From: Nesterenkonia cremea
GTDB lineage: Bacteria; Actinomycetota; Actinomycetes; Actinomycetales; Micrococcaceae
DNA length: 64,000 nt
Direction: 5' to 3'
NCBI RefSeq assembly: GCF_014642675.1
Contig: NZ_BMIS01000011.1
Span: forward strand, 1-64,000
Both the position numbers and the translations under genes were made by a program. Below, in pieces: positions 28,747 to 36,975 of the stretch (position 1 is its first letter; every line of letters begins with the position of its first letter). The notes below the pieces were generated by a model. The model did no database searches, was not told the origin of the DNA, and saw only the letters and a program-made list of their open reading frames with translations.

Positions 28747-29640
28747 TCAGCGCATACGGGCGGCGGCGCGCTCCACGGCCGCGGAGAGGCGGTCCAGGGC
28801 CGGCGTCGTGGTGGTCCAGTGCTGCCAGTGCAGCGCGGATTCCTCCGCCCCGATCTCCCGGATGATCCGCAGGTCCGGGTGGGTGCCTTCCATGACGCCG
28901 GCGGGCATCATCCCCTCCGGGATCATGCCCCAGCCGAGCCCGTATCCGACGGCGGCGTTATAGGCCTCCACCGACGGGATCAGATGGGTGACCCGCGGAC
29001 TGTCCACGCCCACCCGCTGCAGGGCAGTGCGCTGCAGCGAGTCGCGGATGGAGTAGTCCACCACGGGGATCTCCTGCCAGTTCGGCGAGCCGTCATCAGC
29101 CCGATGCCGGTCCAGCAGCTCCGCGCTGGCCACCGGCCAATAACGCATGGTCCCCAGGAGCCGGGAGCGGCAGCCGGAGACCGGCGTCGGGTGCTCCGCG
29201 ACGGCGGCCACCACAGTTCCACTCCGCAGCAGCTCGTGGGTGTGCTCCTGGTCCTCCGGGTAGAGGTGAAGCTCGACGTCGTCCCAGGTGGCGGCCTCCT
29301 GGAGGACGCGGATGAACCAGGAATAGAGGGAATCGGCGTTGACGGCCACCGAGAGCGTGATGGTCGGTGTGTAGTTCTTCGAAGAGCCGCGGAAGCCCAA
29401 GCTGCGGCGGGCCTCATCCTCCAGCAGCACCATCTGCCGGGCCGTGCGCAGCAGATCCTCACCGGCCGCAGTGGTGCGCACCGGGACCGTGCGGGTGACC
29501 AGGACCTGGCCGACCTCCTTCTCCAGGGCTTTGATGCGCTGAGAGAAGGCTGAGCCGGAGACGCGCAGCAGCGCCGCGGCGGATTCGAAGGTGCCCTCGT
29601 CCACGGCCATCACGAAGGCACGCAGATTGTCCGTGTTCAT
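28747..29640 (-). CDS. lysG: LysR-type regulator of amino-acid export (LysG/ArgP)
   Basis: This 297-aa protein matches the ArgP/LysG family. Its N-terminal helix-turn-helix reads NLRAFVMAVDEGTFESAAALLRVSGSAFSQRIKALEKEVGQVLVTR. The effector domain includes VNADSLYSWF and VEAYNAAVGYGLGWGMIPE, which are conserved among LysG proteins that sense basic amino acids. It is divergent from an adjacent lysE-type exporter gene, the classical arrangement from Corynebacterium. It likely activates lysE when lysine, arginine or histidine accumulate. Confidence 0.9.
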   Translation of the reverse strand: MNTDNLRAFVMAVDEGTFESAAALLRVSGSAFSQRIKALEKEVGQVLVTRTVPVRTTAAGEDLLRTARQMVLLEDEARRSLGFRGSSKNYTPTITLSVAVNADSLYSWFIRVLQEAATWDDVELHLYPEDQEHTHELLRSGTVVAAVAEHPTPVSGCRSRLLGTMRYWPVASAELLDRHRADDGSPNWQEIPVVDYSIRDSLQRTALQRVGVDSPRVTHLIPSVEAYNAAVGYGLGWGMIPEGMMPAGVMEGTHPDLRIIREIGAEESALHWQHWTTTTPALDRLSAAVERAAARMR

Positions 29641-29685
29641 ATCGCGCCCCTTCGAAAGCTGCTGCCTCCGCCATCATAACCACTC

Positions 29686-29710
29686 TGAAGCAATCCTTCA
29701 GATGTTGAAG
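29686..29710. promoter_or_regulatory. Three alternating half-sites, LysG operator candidate
   Basis: TGAAG (29686-29690), CTTCA (29696-29700) and TGAAG (29706-29710) alternate in orientation at exactly 10-bp intervals, forming two overlapping inverted repeats. They sit 46 bp above both the lysG start and the lysE start. Confidence 0.6.
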
Positions 29711-29756
29711 GATTATGCGATGGACTTCATCCCAGGGGCCCCGAAGAATAGACGGC

Positions 29757-30521
29757 ATGACCGTTCTGCTCACCGGACTCCTGACCTGCCTGGCCCTGAT
29801 CATCGCCATCGGGCCGCAGAGTGCGTGGCTCCTCCGCCAAGGCCTGCGCCGCGACCGCGTGGTGCTGGCCATCTCCTGCTGCCTGGTGGGCGACATCCTG
29901 CTGATCGCGCTGGGCGTGGCCGGCGTCGGCGTCGTGCTGGACCGCGCACCCTGGCTGCTGGAAGTCATCCGCTGGCTGGGCGTGGCATATCTGCTGTGGT
30001 TCGCCGTGGGCTCCTTCCGCAGCGCCTTCGGCAGCCGGCAGAGCCTCAACCTCACCGAGAAGTCTGAGGCGGAGCAGGACTCGCCCAGCACTGCCCCGCA
30101 GCGCACCATCCATGTGGAGATGAGCTCACAGGAGGCCCCCGACGCCGGCTCCGCCGCACCGGCAGACACCTCCACCGGCGGAGGCCCCGCCACCGGCACC
30201 CTGCCGGCCGTGCGCGTCACCAAGGTCTCCTCGGTGACCTCCATCGCGGCCACCGGCCTGACCGTCTCCGTGCTGAACCCGCACGCCTGGGTGGACACGA
30301 TGGTAGTCCTGGGAACGATGGCCAACACCTTCGGCGACGAACGCTGGCTCTTCGGCATCGGCGCCATACTGGCCTCCACCATGTGGTTCGCCGCCCTGGG
30401 CCTGGGCGCGGCCGGGCTCTCCCGCTTCCTGAACAGCCCACGGACCTGGACCATCATCGACATCTCCGTGGGCGTGACCATGGTGGTTGTGGCAGGCCTC
30501 CTCGCCGTCGGCGGCTTCTGA
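29757..30521 (+). CDS. lysE: LysE/ArgO family basic amino-acid exporter
   Basis: This 254-aa protein has six membrane segments. The N-terminal LTGLLTCLALIIAIGPQSAWLLRQGLRRD is the LysE signature, and the second half carries SVLNPHAWVDTMVVLG, matching the conserved N-P-x-A/x-x-D motif. A long hydrophilic linker of about 70 residues (about 98-165, rich in Ser, Thr, Ala and Pro) separates helices 3 and 4. This linker is longer than in typical LysE. The start is set at ATG 29757, where homology begins. It exports lysine/arginine under control of the divergent lysG. Confidence 0.9.
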   Translation: MTVLLTGLLTCLALIIAIGPQSAWLLRQGLRRDRVVLAISCCLVGDILLIALGVAGVGVVLDRAPWLLEVIRWLGVAYLLWFAVGSFRSAFGSRQSLNLTEKSEAEQDSPSTAPQRTIHVEMSSQEAPDAGSAAPADTSTGGGPATGTLPAVRVTKVSSVTSIAATGLTVSVLNPHAWVDTMVVLGTMANTFGDERWLFGIGAILASTMWFAALGLGAAGLSRFLNSPRTWTIIDISVGVTMVVVAGLLAVGGF

Positions 30522-32105
30522 TCAGGCGTACTCCCTGAGCACCCGCTGAGCCGCGTTGTAACCGCCCATCCCGTGGGCGCCGCCGCCGGGAGGCGTGGAT
30601 GAGGAGCACAGATAGATCGCTTCCATCCCCGTGCTGTACGGGTCCAGCGGAGCGGCCGGCCGGGAGACGAACTGGCGCAGCGTGGGCGCACCCCCGGAGA
30701 TCGCACCGCCCACGATGTTCGGGTTCCAGGACTCCAGGTCCTCCGGAGTCCACACGCGCCGGGAGAGCACCTCGCGGCGGAAGCCGGGGGCCTGGTGCTC
30801 GATCTCCGCGTCGATGAGGCTGGCCGCCCGCTGCGCGGCGGATGCGGAGAGTCCGTGCGGGACATGGGCATAGGCCCACGCCACGTGCCGATGGTCCCCG
30901 GTGCGGCTGGGATCGGCCACTGAGGGCTGGGCGAGCAGCACATAGGGCCTGCCCGGCAGCACGCCCTGAGCCACGGCGGACTCCGCACCGGCCAGCTGTG
31001 CGGCCGAACCGCCCAGATGCACGGTGCCGGCACGCCGCATCCCCTCATGGGCCCACGGGATCGGCCCATCCACCAGATAGTCGACCTTCACGATGGCGGG
31101 CCCGTAGTACCAGCGGCGCATCGCCCGCCGGTAGCGATCGGGCAGCTGCATCCCCTCCATGGCCAACACCTGCTGGGGCGTGAGGTCCAGCAGCACCACA
31201 TCGGCCGCCTCGACGGAGCTGCGAGGACGCCGGTCCGGCCGGGAGGCGCTCTCACGGCCTTCGATGCGGTAGCCGCGCGGCTTCATATCCTTCCGCACAC
31301 CACGGCGCCCGGCAGTCAGCGCCGCCTCTCTGATGCCGGTGACCTCGACCCCGGTCCGCAGCTCTCCACCATGAGCTTCCAAGTCCTCCACCAGCACCCG
31401 CGTGACCTCCCCTGAGCCGCCCCGGGCGAAGGGCCATCCGGACATATGCCCTGTGGCACCGAAGATCACGCCGAACGCGCCGCTGAGCGGATTGCTCAGC
31501 GGCATCATGGCATGACCGGCCAGGCCGGCGAAGAACGCCTTGGTCCGGTCCTCCCGGAAACTCTGGTTCACCGCGGTGGCCGGCCACGCACCCCGTCCGC
31601 CCAGCTGCAGGTATGCGCGGATCCTCCGCATCGGCGAGGAGCTGCCGCCGTTGGAGAAGGGTCGAGTGGGAGGAGCCAGCGCAGCGCGGCCCACCTCGGT
31701 CCAGTTCTCCAACAGCGGTTCGAAGATCTGACGCCAGCGGTCGCCGTCGACCCCCAGCGCCTCAGCGGTGAGATCCAGGTCCTGGTGCAGCAGCACCGGC
31801 TCCTGGGGCGGACCGGAGCCGGCGCCGTCGATCCCCTGGGCGGCGGCCACCTCCGGCATCGCCCACTCCAGCCCATAGTCCTCCAGCGGCAGGTCCCGGA
31901 AGGCCAGGGAGCTCTCGTGGAAGGTGAACACGGAGGCCCCGTAGTCGCTGAGCACGCCCTCAGTCAGCAGCTCACCGGAGCGCACCGCTCCTCCGGGCGC
32001 ATCAGCCTGCTCGTAGACGGTGACCTCCCAGCCTGCTCGGGCGAGCAGACAGGCGGCCACCAGACCGTTGGGACCGGAGCCGACGACGGCGGCGCGGACT
32101 GTCAT
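30522..32105 (-). CDS. Phytoene-desaturase-like FAD-dependent oxidoreductase
   Basis: This 527-aa protein has an N-terminal FAD-binding motif (VVGSGPNGLVAACLLARAGWEVTVYEQADAPGGAVRS) and a C-terminal GGGAHGMGGYNAAQRVL flavin-contact motif, as in PYROXD2/CrtI-like amine-oxidase-fold flavoproteins. No carotenoid biosynthesis genes are nearby, so carotenoid desaturation is unlikely. It overlaps the upstream membrane-protein gene by ATGA and is convergent with lysE at zero spacing. The substrate is unknown. Confidence 0.8.
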   Translation of the reverse strand: MTVRAAVVGSGPNGLVAACLLARAGWEVTVYEQADAPGGAVRSGELLTEGVLSDYGASVFTFHESSLAFRDLPLEDYGLEWAMPEVAAAQGIDGAGSGPPQEPVLLHQDLDLTAEALGVDGDRWRQIFEPLLENWTEVGRAALAPPTRPFSNGGSSSPMRRIRAYLQLGGRGAWPATAVNQSFREDRTKAFFAGLAGHAMMPLSNPLSGAFGVIFGATGHMSGWPFARGGSGEVTRVLVEDLEAHGGELRTGVEVTGIREAALTAGRRGVRKDMKPRGYRIEGRESASRPDRRPRSSVEAADVVLLDLTPQQVLAMEGMQLPDRYRRAMRRWYYGPAIVKVDYLVDGPIPWAHEGMRRAGTVHLGGSAAQLAGAESAVAQGVLPGRPYVLLAQPSVADPSRTGDHRHVAWAYAHVPHGLSASAAQRAASLIDAEIEHQAPGFRREVLSRRVWTPEDLESWNPNIVGGAISGGAPTLRQFVSRPAAPLDPYSTGMEAIYLCSSSTPPGGGAHGMGGYNAAQRVLREYA

Positions 32106-33295
32106 GAGGTCTCAACCTCCTGAGAAGACGCAGAGAACTGAGCAAGCATCGCTGCGATGTGACGGATGAACACGATGAGCCATGAGAACAGGATCCCCGC
32201 AGCGATCAGCTCCAGAGAGGTCAGGTTGTAGTAGCCGATGGGCCGCCACAACGAGCCGGCGAAGATCAGCGCCGCCGCCGAGAGCAGACACATCAGGTAG
32301 AAGGTGCGGGGGAAACCGGGCAGCCAATACGGCATCCCGATCAGCAGGACCAGGAAGAACACCCCGAAGGCGGCGGTGACCAGTGTGTGCAGCTCATTGT
32401 GCACATTCACCGGCACCATCCCGACGCCGGCCAGAGAGGCTCCCATGCCGATCATCGTCACCCGCACCGCCAGCACGCGGGGCCGGCGGAAATGCTTGAG
32501 CCGTCCGTGGCGCTCGGTGAGGTGCTGCACCCAGATCTCCAGATCCCGGGCGATGAAGGCGGTCAGCGTGGTGATGATGACTCCGGAGACCACCAGCGTG
32601 GTGTTGAAGGTCCAGAAGCTGGTCAGTCCGGCCTGGCCGGTTCCCAGTTCGGAGAACATCACATGCCACCAGAACGGATTCTCCGCGAAGAGCATGGAGA
32701 CCAGCACGCCGGAGGCCATGAAGATCGCCAGCAGGGTGGACAGTGAGAAGGCGTTGATCCGTGCACCGGAGTTGAAGCTGAAGTAGGCCGCTCCCCCGCC
32801 CACGATCCCCAGCAGGATGGAGCCGGCGATGTAGTCCACCGTCAGGCCCACGAACGCCTCCTGGAACACACGGAAGAGACCCAGGCAGACCATGACCGCG
32901 ATGGAGGAGTGGACCACCAGCAGGGCCACTGTGTCCAACAGCTGCCGAATCCTGGGGCGCTGACCCAGCCACAGGTTCGCCATCCGGGTGTTGAGCGAAT
33001 AGCCCAGCATAAAGGCGATCCCCGCCGTCACCCCGCCCACGACCGAGGAGTAGAACTGGATGGACTCATCTCCGGCCAGCGCCGGACGGGAGCCCGGGAA
33101 GAACACGAAGCCGACCGCCAGGCCGATCATTCCGCCCAGGATCGCACTCCAGATCGCCCGGGACTCGATCAGGATCTGCAGCCGGGCCTGAGACCGGACC
33201 TGGTCCGGCGTCGTCGTAGTGGGGTGCCCCGCCTCTTCGAGGGCAACACGAGCTGCCAGACGGCGTGCCTGGCCGCGCCTGCGCATCATCACCAT
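32102..33295 (-). CDS. Polytopic membrane protein of unknown function
   Basis: This 397-aa protein has about ten predicted transmembrane helices, from IWSAILGGMIGLAVGFVFF near residue 48 to LELIAAGILFSWLIVFIRHIAAML at the C-terminus. An internal cytosolic stretch (HLTERHGRLKHFRRPRVLAVR) interrupts them. I cannot place it in a named transporter family. Its gene overlaps the flavoprotein gene by ATGA, so the two are translationally coupled, which suggests a shared process on a lipid or membrane-bound substrate. Confidence 0.65.
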   Translation of the reverse strand: MVMMRRRGQARRLAARVALEEAGHPTTTTPDQVRSQARLQILIESRAIWSAILGGMIGLAVGFVFFPGSRPALAGDESIQFYSSVVGGVTAGIAFMLGYSLNTRMANLWLGQRPRIRQLLDTVALLVVHSSIAVMVCLGLFRVFQEAFVGLTVDYIAGSILLGIVGGGAAYFSFNSGARINAFSLSTLLAIFMASGVLVSMLFAENPFWWHVMFSELGTGQAGLTSFWTFNTTLVVSGVIITTLTAFIARDLEIWVQHLTERHGRLKHFRRPRVLAVRVTMIGMGASLAGVGMVPVNVHNELHTLVTAAFGVFFLVLLIGMPYWLPGFPRTFYLMCLLSAAALIFAGSLWRPIGYYNLTSLELIAAGILFSWLIVFIRHIAAMLAQFSASSQEVETS

Positions 33296-33375
33296 GAAAG
33301 CTCACCACCCTCTTCGCCTCGATGCAGTGGATACCCAAGTTACCGAACCCTGAGCCGTTCCGTAGACTGCCCACT

Positions 33376-33885
33376 ATGGGAGACACACCACAGAGGCTTC
33401 AGAAGGGCGCCGACATCGTGGCCTACACGATCACCGTGGACGCCCCGGCTCGGCAGCTCTGGGAGATCGGGGCGAACCCCCACCGCCACCATGAGCTGGA
33501 CGGATCCGGCACCGTCCGCTCCTCGGCCATCGGCCCGCGCGAGCTTCAGACCGGAGACCGCTTCCGTGTAGACATGAAGAAGTTCGGCCTCCCCTATGCG
33601 CTCACCGTCCGGGTGACTGAGTCACACCCCCCGCAGAGCCCCGATGCCGGCTCCGCGGCCCCCGGCGTGGTGGAGTGGCGTCAGCCCACCGGGCACCGCT
33701 GGCGCTGGGAGTTCGCACCCGTGGCCGGACCTGAGGGCACGGAGCAGACCGAGGTCACCGAGAGCTATGACGCCTCCGGGCAGCAGCCGCTGGTGCGCCG
33801 CTTCCTGAACACGGTGAAGGTCGCTGAGGCGAACGCGAAGGGCATTCGGGTGTCTCTGCAGAAGCTCCACGACCGTTTCTCCTGA
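33376..33885 (+). CDS. SRPBCC (START-like) family protein
   Basis: This 169-aa protein shows the pattern of polyketide cyclase/dehydrase SRPBCC proteins: TITVDAPARQLWEIGANPHRHHELDGSGTVR at the start, followed by a beta-rich segment ending in a long C-terminal helix (RFLNTVKVAEANAKGIRVSLQKLHDRF). Members bind hydrophobic ligands. No catalytic residue can be assigned. ATG 33376 follows a divergent promoter region shared with the membrane-protein gene. Confidence 0.72.
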   Translation: MGDTPQRLQKGADIVAYTITVDAPARQLWEIGANPHRHHELDGSGTVRSSAIGPRELQTGDRFRVDMKKFGLPYALTVRVTESHPPQSPDAGSAAPGVVEWRQPTGHRWRWEFAPVAGPEGTEQTEVTESYDASGQQPLVRRFLNTVKVAEANAKGIRVSLQKLHDRFS

Positions 33886-34174
33886 GCGGGTGACTGCCTG
33901 CTGGAGCGCTGGTGGTGGACCGCCGGCCGACCCAGTGGTCGTGGAGTGCCAGATGTTACGGTGCCTCAGATGATGACCTCCCAAGTGTGAACGGCGCAGA
34001 TATCCGAAGAAAGTTTCGGGTAATGTGCCGAAACTCCCGCTAGACTGTAGGTGACGAGGAGGATCCGCAGGCTTCGCGCACCGAACACCTGACGGCTCTG
34101 CTCACGTTGCACCAGAGCGCCACCGTTGCCGTTCCGACGGGGGCGCACCTTTATTCCTGTCAGGAGATGACTGC

Positions 34175-35002
34175 ATGTTCGACGCAGAGATCAATCGCGC
34201 CCTGGCCGCGGCCGTAGACCTGTTGAATACGGCTGAGGGACAGCACAGCGCCAAACCGAGCCCCGATGATCTCACCAGCATCGAGGCGCTGAGGAAGTTC
34301 GTGGCAGCACGGGACAAGGGCCTCGGATGGACCTCCTCGGGCGCCGACCGCGATGAGGTCGACCGTGTCCGGGACCTGCGCCGCACTGTGGCGAGCATCT
34401 GGACCGCAGAAGAGGGCCAGGCCCCCACCGAGAAGCTGAACTCCCTGCTCGAGGGCGTGGGGACCAGGGTGGTCCCGGCCGCTGAGGGCAGCGGAACCGA
34501 GTCCAGCTACCGTGCAGCGCCCATCCCGGTGAGCGGCAGGCCCGCGGATGTGATGACGGCGAGCATCGCCCATGCCCTGCAGTTCCTGGTGGTCCAGGGA
34601 GAGACCGGCCGCATGCGCACCTGCAAGGGCGCCGACTGCGACGCCGCGATCGTGGACCTGACCCGCAACCGCTCCAAGCTGTTCTGCGACTTCGGCAACT
34701 GCGCCAACCGCGCCCACGTCCGGGCCTACCGGGCACGTCAGGCGGCACTGCGCCAGGCCAGCAAGCAGGGTGGCGGTGCTTCCACGAAGAAGGCTGCCAC
34801 GTCCGAGGCTGCGGCTGAGGAGAAGCCGGCGCGCAGCAAGCCTTCCTCCGCCGAGAAGGCGGCCGAGCTGGAGGAGCCGACCTCGGTGTCCTCGGTGGCG
34901 GCCAAGGAGTTCCGCGACCGCATGCGCGATGATCTCATGGAGAAGCGCGATAAGAAGGACAAGAAGTCCAAGAAGAAGGGGAAGAAGAAGTCTAAGAAGT
35001 AG
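34175..35002 (+). CDS. CGNR-type zinc-finger (ABATE domain) protein with lysine-rich tail
   Basis: This 275-aa protein has an N-terminal stress-response ABATE-like domain (about residues 1-135) and a C-terminal zinc finger, CKGADCDAAIVDLTRNRSKLFCDFGNCANRAHVRAYRAR. The four cysteines C-x4-C...C-x4-C are kept, but the family's CGNR is CANR here. Residues 195-275 are an Ala/Lys/Ser/Glu-rich tail ending in KKDKKSKKKGKKKSKK, like the basic tails of actinobacterial nucleoid proteins. DNA binding and regulation are presumed. Its stop overlaps the convergent symporter gene by 11 bp. The 289 bp upstream (33886-34174) is non-coding leader with GAAAGTTTCGGGTAATGTGCCGAAACTCC-type near-palindromic sequence. 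Confidence 0.75.
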   Translation: MFDAEINRALAAAVDLLNTAEGQHSAKPSPDDLTSIEALRKFVAARDKGLGWTSSGADRDEVDRVRDLRRTVASIWTAEEGQAPTEKLNSLLEGVGTRVVPAAEGSGTESSYRAAPIPVSGRPADVMTASIAHALQFLVVQGETGRMRTCKGADCDAAIVDLTRNRSKLFCDFGNCANRAHVRAYRARQAALRQASKQGGGASTKKAATSEAAAEEKPARSKPSSAEKAAELEEPTSVSSVAAKEFRDRMRDDLMEKRDKKDKKSKKKGKKKSKK

Positions 35003-36503
35003 GATCAGGAGCTGCAGGCGAGGACTGACCCGCCTGGACCGTGGTCCCCACATCGATCTGCGCGCGCTCCTGAGCCAGCTGGGCGAGCGCCTCCTCCTCA
35101 GAGACGGTGGTCGGCGGGGTCAGCAGGCTGACCACGACGCCGGCCGATGCGGCTGCCAACAGCGACGGGATGGCCGGGCTGCCCCAGAACTCGCTCCAGG
35201 AGGAGACTGCCTCCACGGTGAGCGAGGTGGCGGATCCGGCCACGATGGCGGCGACGCCGCCCAACGCGGTGGAGCGCTTCCAGAATCGTCCGAGCACCGA
35301 GGCGACAAACAGTCCGGTGAGGATCGTGGAGATCATCGTGGTGATGTAGCCGATGACGGTGTCAGCCACCAGCGCCCCTGCCAGGGCGAGGCCGAGGACG
35401 CCGAAGAGGCCGATCCTCGAGTAGAGGACCATCTTCTCCTTCTTCGGCATCCTGCCGGTGACCATATGGACCACGTCGCGCAGCAGGATCGTCACCGCGG
35501 TCACGGCGTCGGAATCCCCTGAGGACATCGTGGCCGAGAGACCTGCCACCAGGAGGAAGGCGCCCAGTGCCAGCGGGAAGACCTCAGTGGCCAGATATGG
35601 GAAGGCCATATCCGGCGACTCGAGGTTCGGGTTCAGGCTGTAGGCGGCCATCCCCACCATCGCGGGCAGCACGGCGAAGAAGCCGAACAGACCCGCAACC
35701 CAGAGGAAGCTGTGCCGCACCACCGCGGTGCTCGAGGCCGAGTAGATCCGCTGCCGGAATGAGGGCGTGGCCAGCACGCCCACGGCGATCACCACCGCAA
35801 AGGAGATGCCCTGCAGCGGTCCCATCGCTTCGAAACCGAGGAAGCTCATGGCTTCCTCCCCGGACTCGGCGCTGAGACCTTCGAATCCGCCCAGGGTCAC
35901 CACGGCCAGCACGGCCAGGACCGTGAAGCCTACGAACAGCAGCGTGCCCTGGATGGCGTCTGTGATGACCACGGCCAGATATCCCCCGACGATCGTGTAG
36001 ATTCCGAAGCCGAAGGCCACGATGATCTTGGCCAGGTCCACATCGATGCCGGTCAGGTAGGTCAGATAGATCGCCCCGCCCATGATGTGGGCGCCGAGCC
36101 AGCCGATGCTGGCCAGCAGCAGGATGATCGCGACCAGCCCCTTCACCTTTCGGCAGGCCCCGTAGTAGAAGCTGACCTCTTCGGAGTAGGTCATGAAGCC
36201 GTAGCGGCGCACTCCGGAGAAGAGCAGCATCAGCAGGAGCACGCCTGTGGCACCGCCGATTCCGTAGAGAGCGCCGGCCCATCCGTTCTCATATCCGAAG
36301 CCCACGGCGCCCAGGCTCGACCCTGTCCCCACCAGAGTGGCCAGGGTGGTGGCCAGCAGCAGCGGAGTGCTCAGATTGCGCCCGGCCAGCAGAAAGTCCT
36401 CACCGGTCTTATTCCTGCGGGCGATCAGGATCCCGACGCCGAGCATCAGGATGACGAAGCCGATGAAGACTCCGAGATAGATCGGATGCGGGGAGATGTC
36501 CAT
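34992..36503 (-). CDS. Sodium:solute symporter (SSS family)
   Basis: This 503-aa permease has about 13 membrane segments. SSS hallmarks are present: FLLAGRNLSTPLLLATTLATLVGTGSSLGAVGFGYENG in helices 1-2, GGAIYLTYLTGID, YTIVGGYLAVVITDAIQGTLLFVG, and VAGLSATMSSGDSDAVT for the second sodium site. It is last in an operon with ridA (6-bp gap), the PLP dehydratase and the deacylase. That context implies uptake of the acylated substrate or of its free amino sugar acid. Confidence 0.87.
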   Translation of the reverse strand: MDISPHPIYLGVFIGFVILMLGVGILIARRNKTGEDFLLAGRNLSTPLLLATTLATLVGTGSSLGAVGFGYENGWAGALYGIGGATGVLLLMLLFSGVRRYGFMTYSEEVSFYYGACRKVKGLVAIILLLASIGWLGAHIMGGAIYLTYLTGIDVDLAKIIVAFGFGIYTIVGGYLAVVITDAIQGTLLFVGFTVLAVLAVVTLGGFEGLSAESGEEAMSFLGFEAMGPLQGISFAVVIAVGVLATPSFRQRIYSASSTAVVRHSFLWVAGLFGFFAVLPAMVGMAAYSLNPNLESPDMAFPYLATEVFPLALGAFLLVAGLSATMSSGDSDAVTAVTILLRDVVHMVTGRMPKKEKMVLYSRIGLFGVLGLALAGALVADTVIGYITTMISTILTGLFVASVLGRFWKRSTALGGVAAIVAGSATSLTVEAVSSWSEFWGSPAIPSLLAAASAGVVVSLLTPPTTVSEEEALAQLAQERAQIDVGTTVQAGQSSPAAPDPTS

Positions 36504-36509
36504 GGCTGA

Positions 36510-36899
36510 TCACCCCTCTGAGGTGGACGGGGAGCAGAGGACCACATCCACTTCGATGGCGAATCCGGGCAGGTCCGCCTGCAGCGTGGTGCGGGCGACC
36601 TGGCCTTCGCCGAAATATTCGGAGAAGAGCTCGTTCATGCCGGCGAAGTCGCCGAGATCGCGCAGGTAGACCCCCACACGCACCGTCTCGTCCAGGCTCG
36701 CGCCCGCTGAGGCGGCGACCAGGGCGAGGTTGTCGAAGGTGGCCCGGGCCTGAGCCTCGAAGTCTCCCTCAACCAGGGTCCCGTCGGGCCGGTGCGGTGT
36801 TGCGCCGGAGAGGAAGACGAAGTCTCCGGCACGCACGGCGTGGGCGTAGGGGCCTCCGGGACGTCCGGCCTCGGGGGTGAAGATGGGCTGCTTGGTCAT
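36510..36899 (-). CDS. ridA: RidA family enamine/imine deaminase
   Basis: This 129-aa YjgF/YER057c/UK114 protein hydrolyses reactive enamine or imine intermediates released by PLP dehydratases. The conserved features are GGPYAHAVRAGDFVFLSGATP at the N-terminus, the VYLRDLGDF segment and the C-terminal FAIEVDVVLC (where the active-site Arg of RidA is usually at R105 in a xxRxx context; it appears replaced or shifted here). Placement 76 bp below the PLP dehydratase gene fits a detoxifying or accelerating partner. Confidence 0.82.
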   Translation of the reverse strand: MTKQPIFTPEAGRPGGPYAHAVRAGDFVFLSGATPHRPDGTLVEGDFEAQARATFDNLALVAASAGASLDETVRVGVYLRDLGDFAGMNELFSEYFGEGQVARTTLQADLPGFAIEVDVVLCSPSTSEG

Positions 36900-36975
36900 A
36901 GACTTTCCTTTCGTGGTCGGTCCCGCCCCTGCCGGTCGACAGGCGCGCAGATGCAGGGTTCGAGGTCTTCTCGGG

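Noticed and set aside
30522..32105. Carotenoid desaturase
   Set aside because: Fold and motifs fit, but no crtE/crtB/crtY-like genes are nearby and the C-terminal motif is closer to PYROXD2-like proteins.
34160..35053. Minus-strand Leu/Arg-rich frame opposite the CGNR gene
   Set aside because: The antisense of a Lys/Ala-rich tail yields poly-Leu; it overlaps the real gene entirely and has no homology signal.
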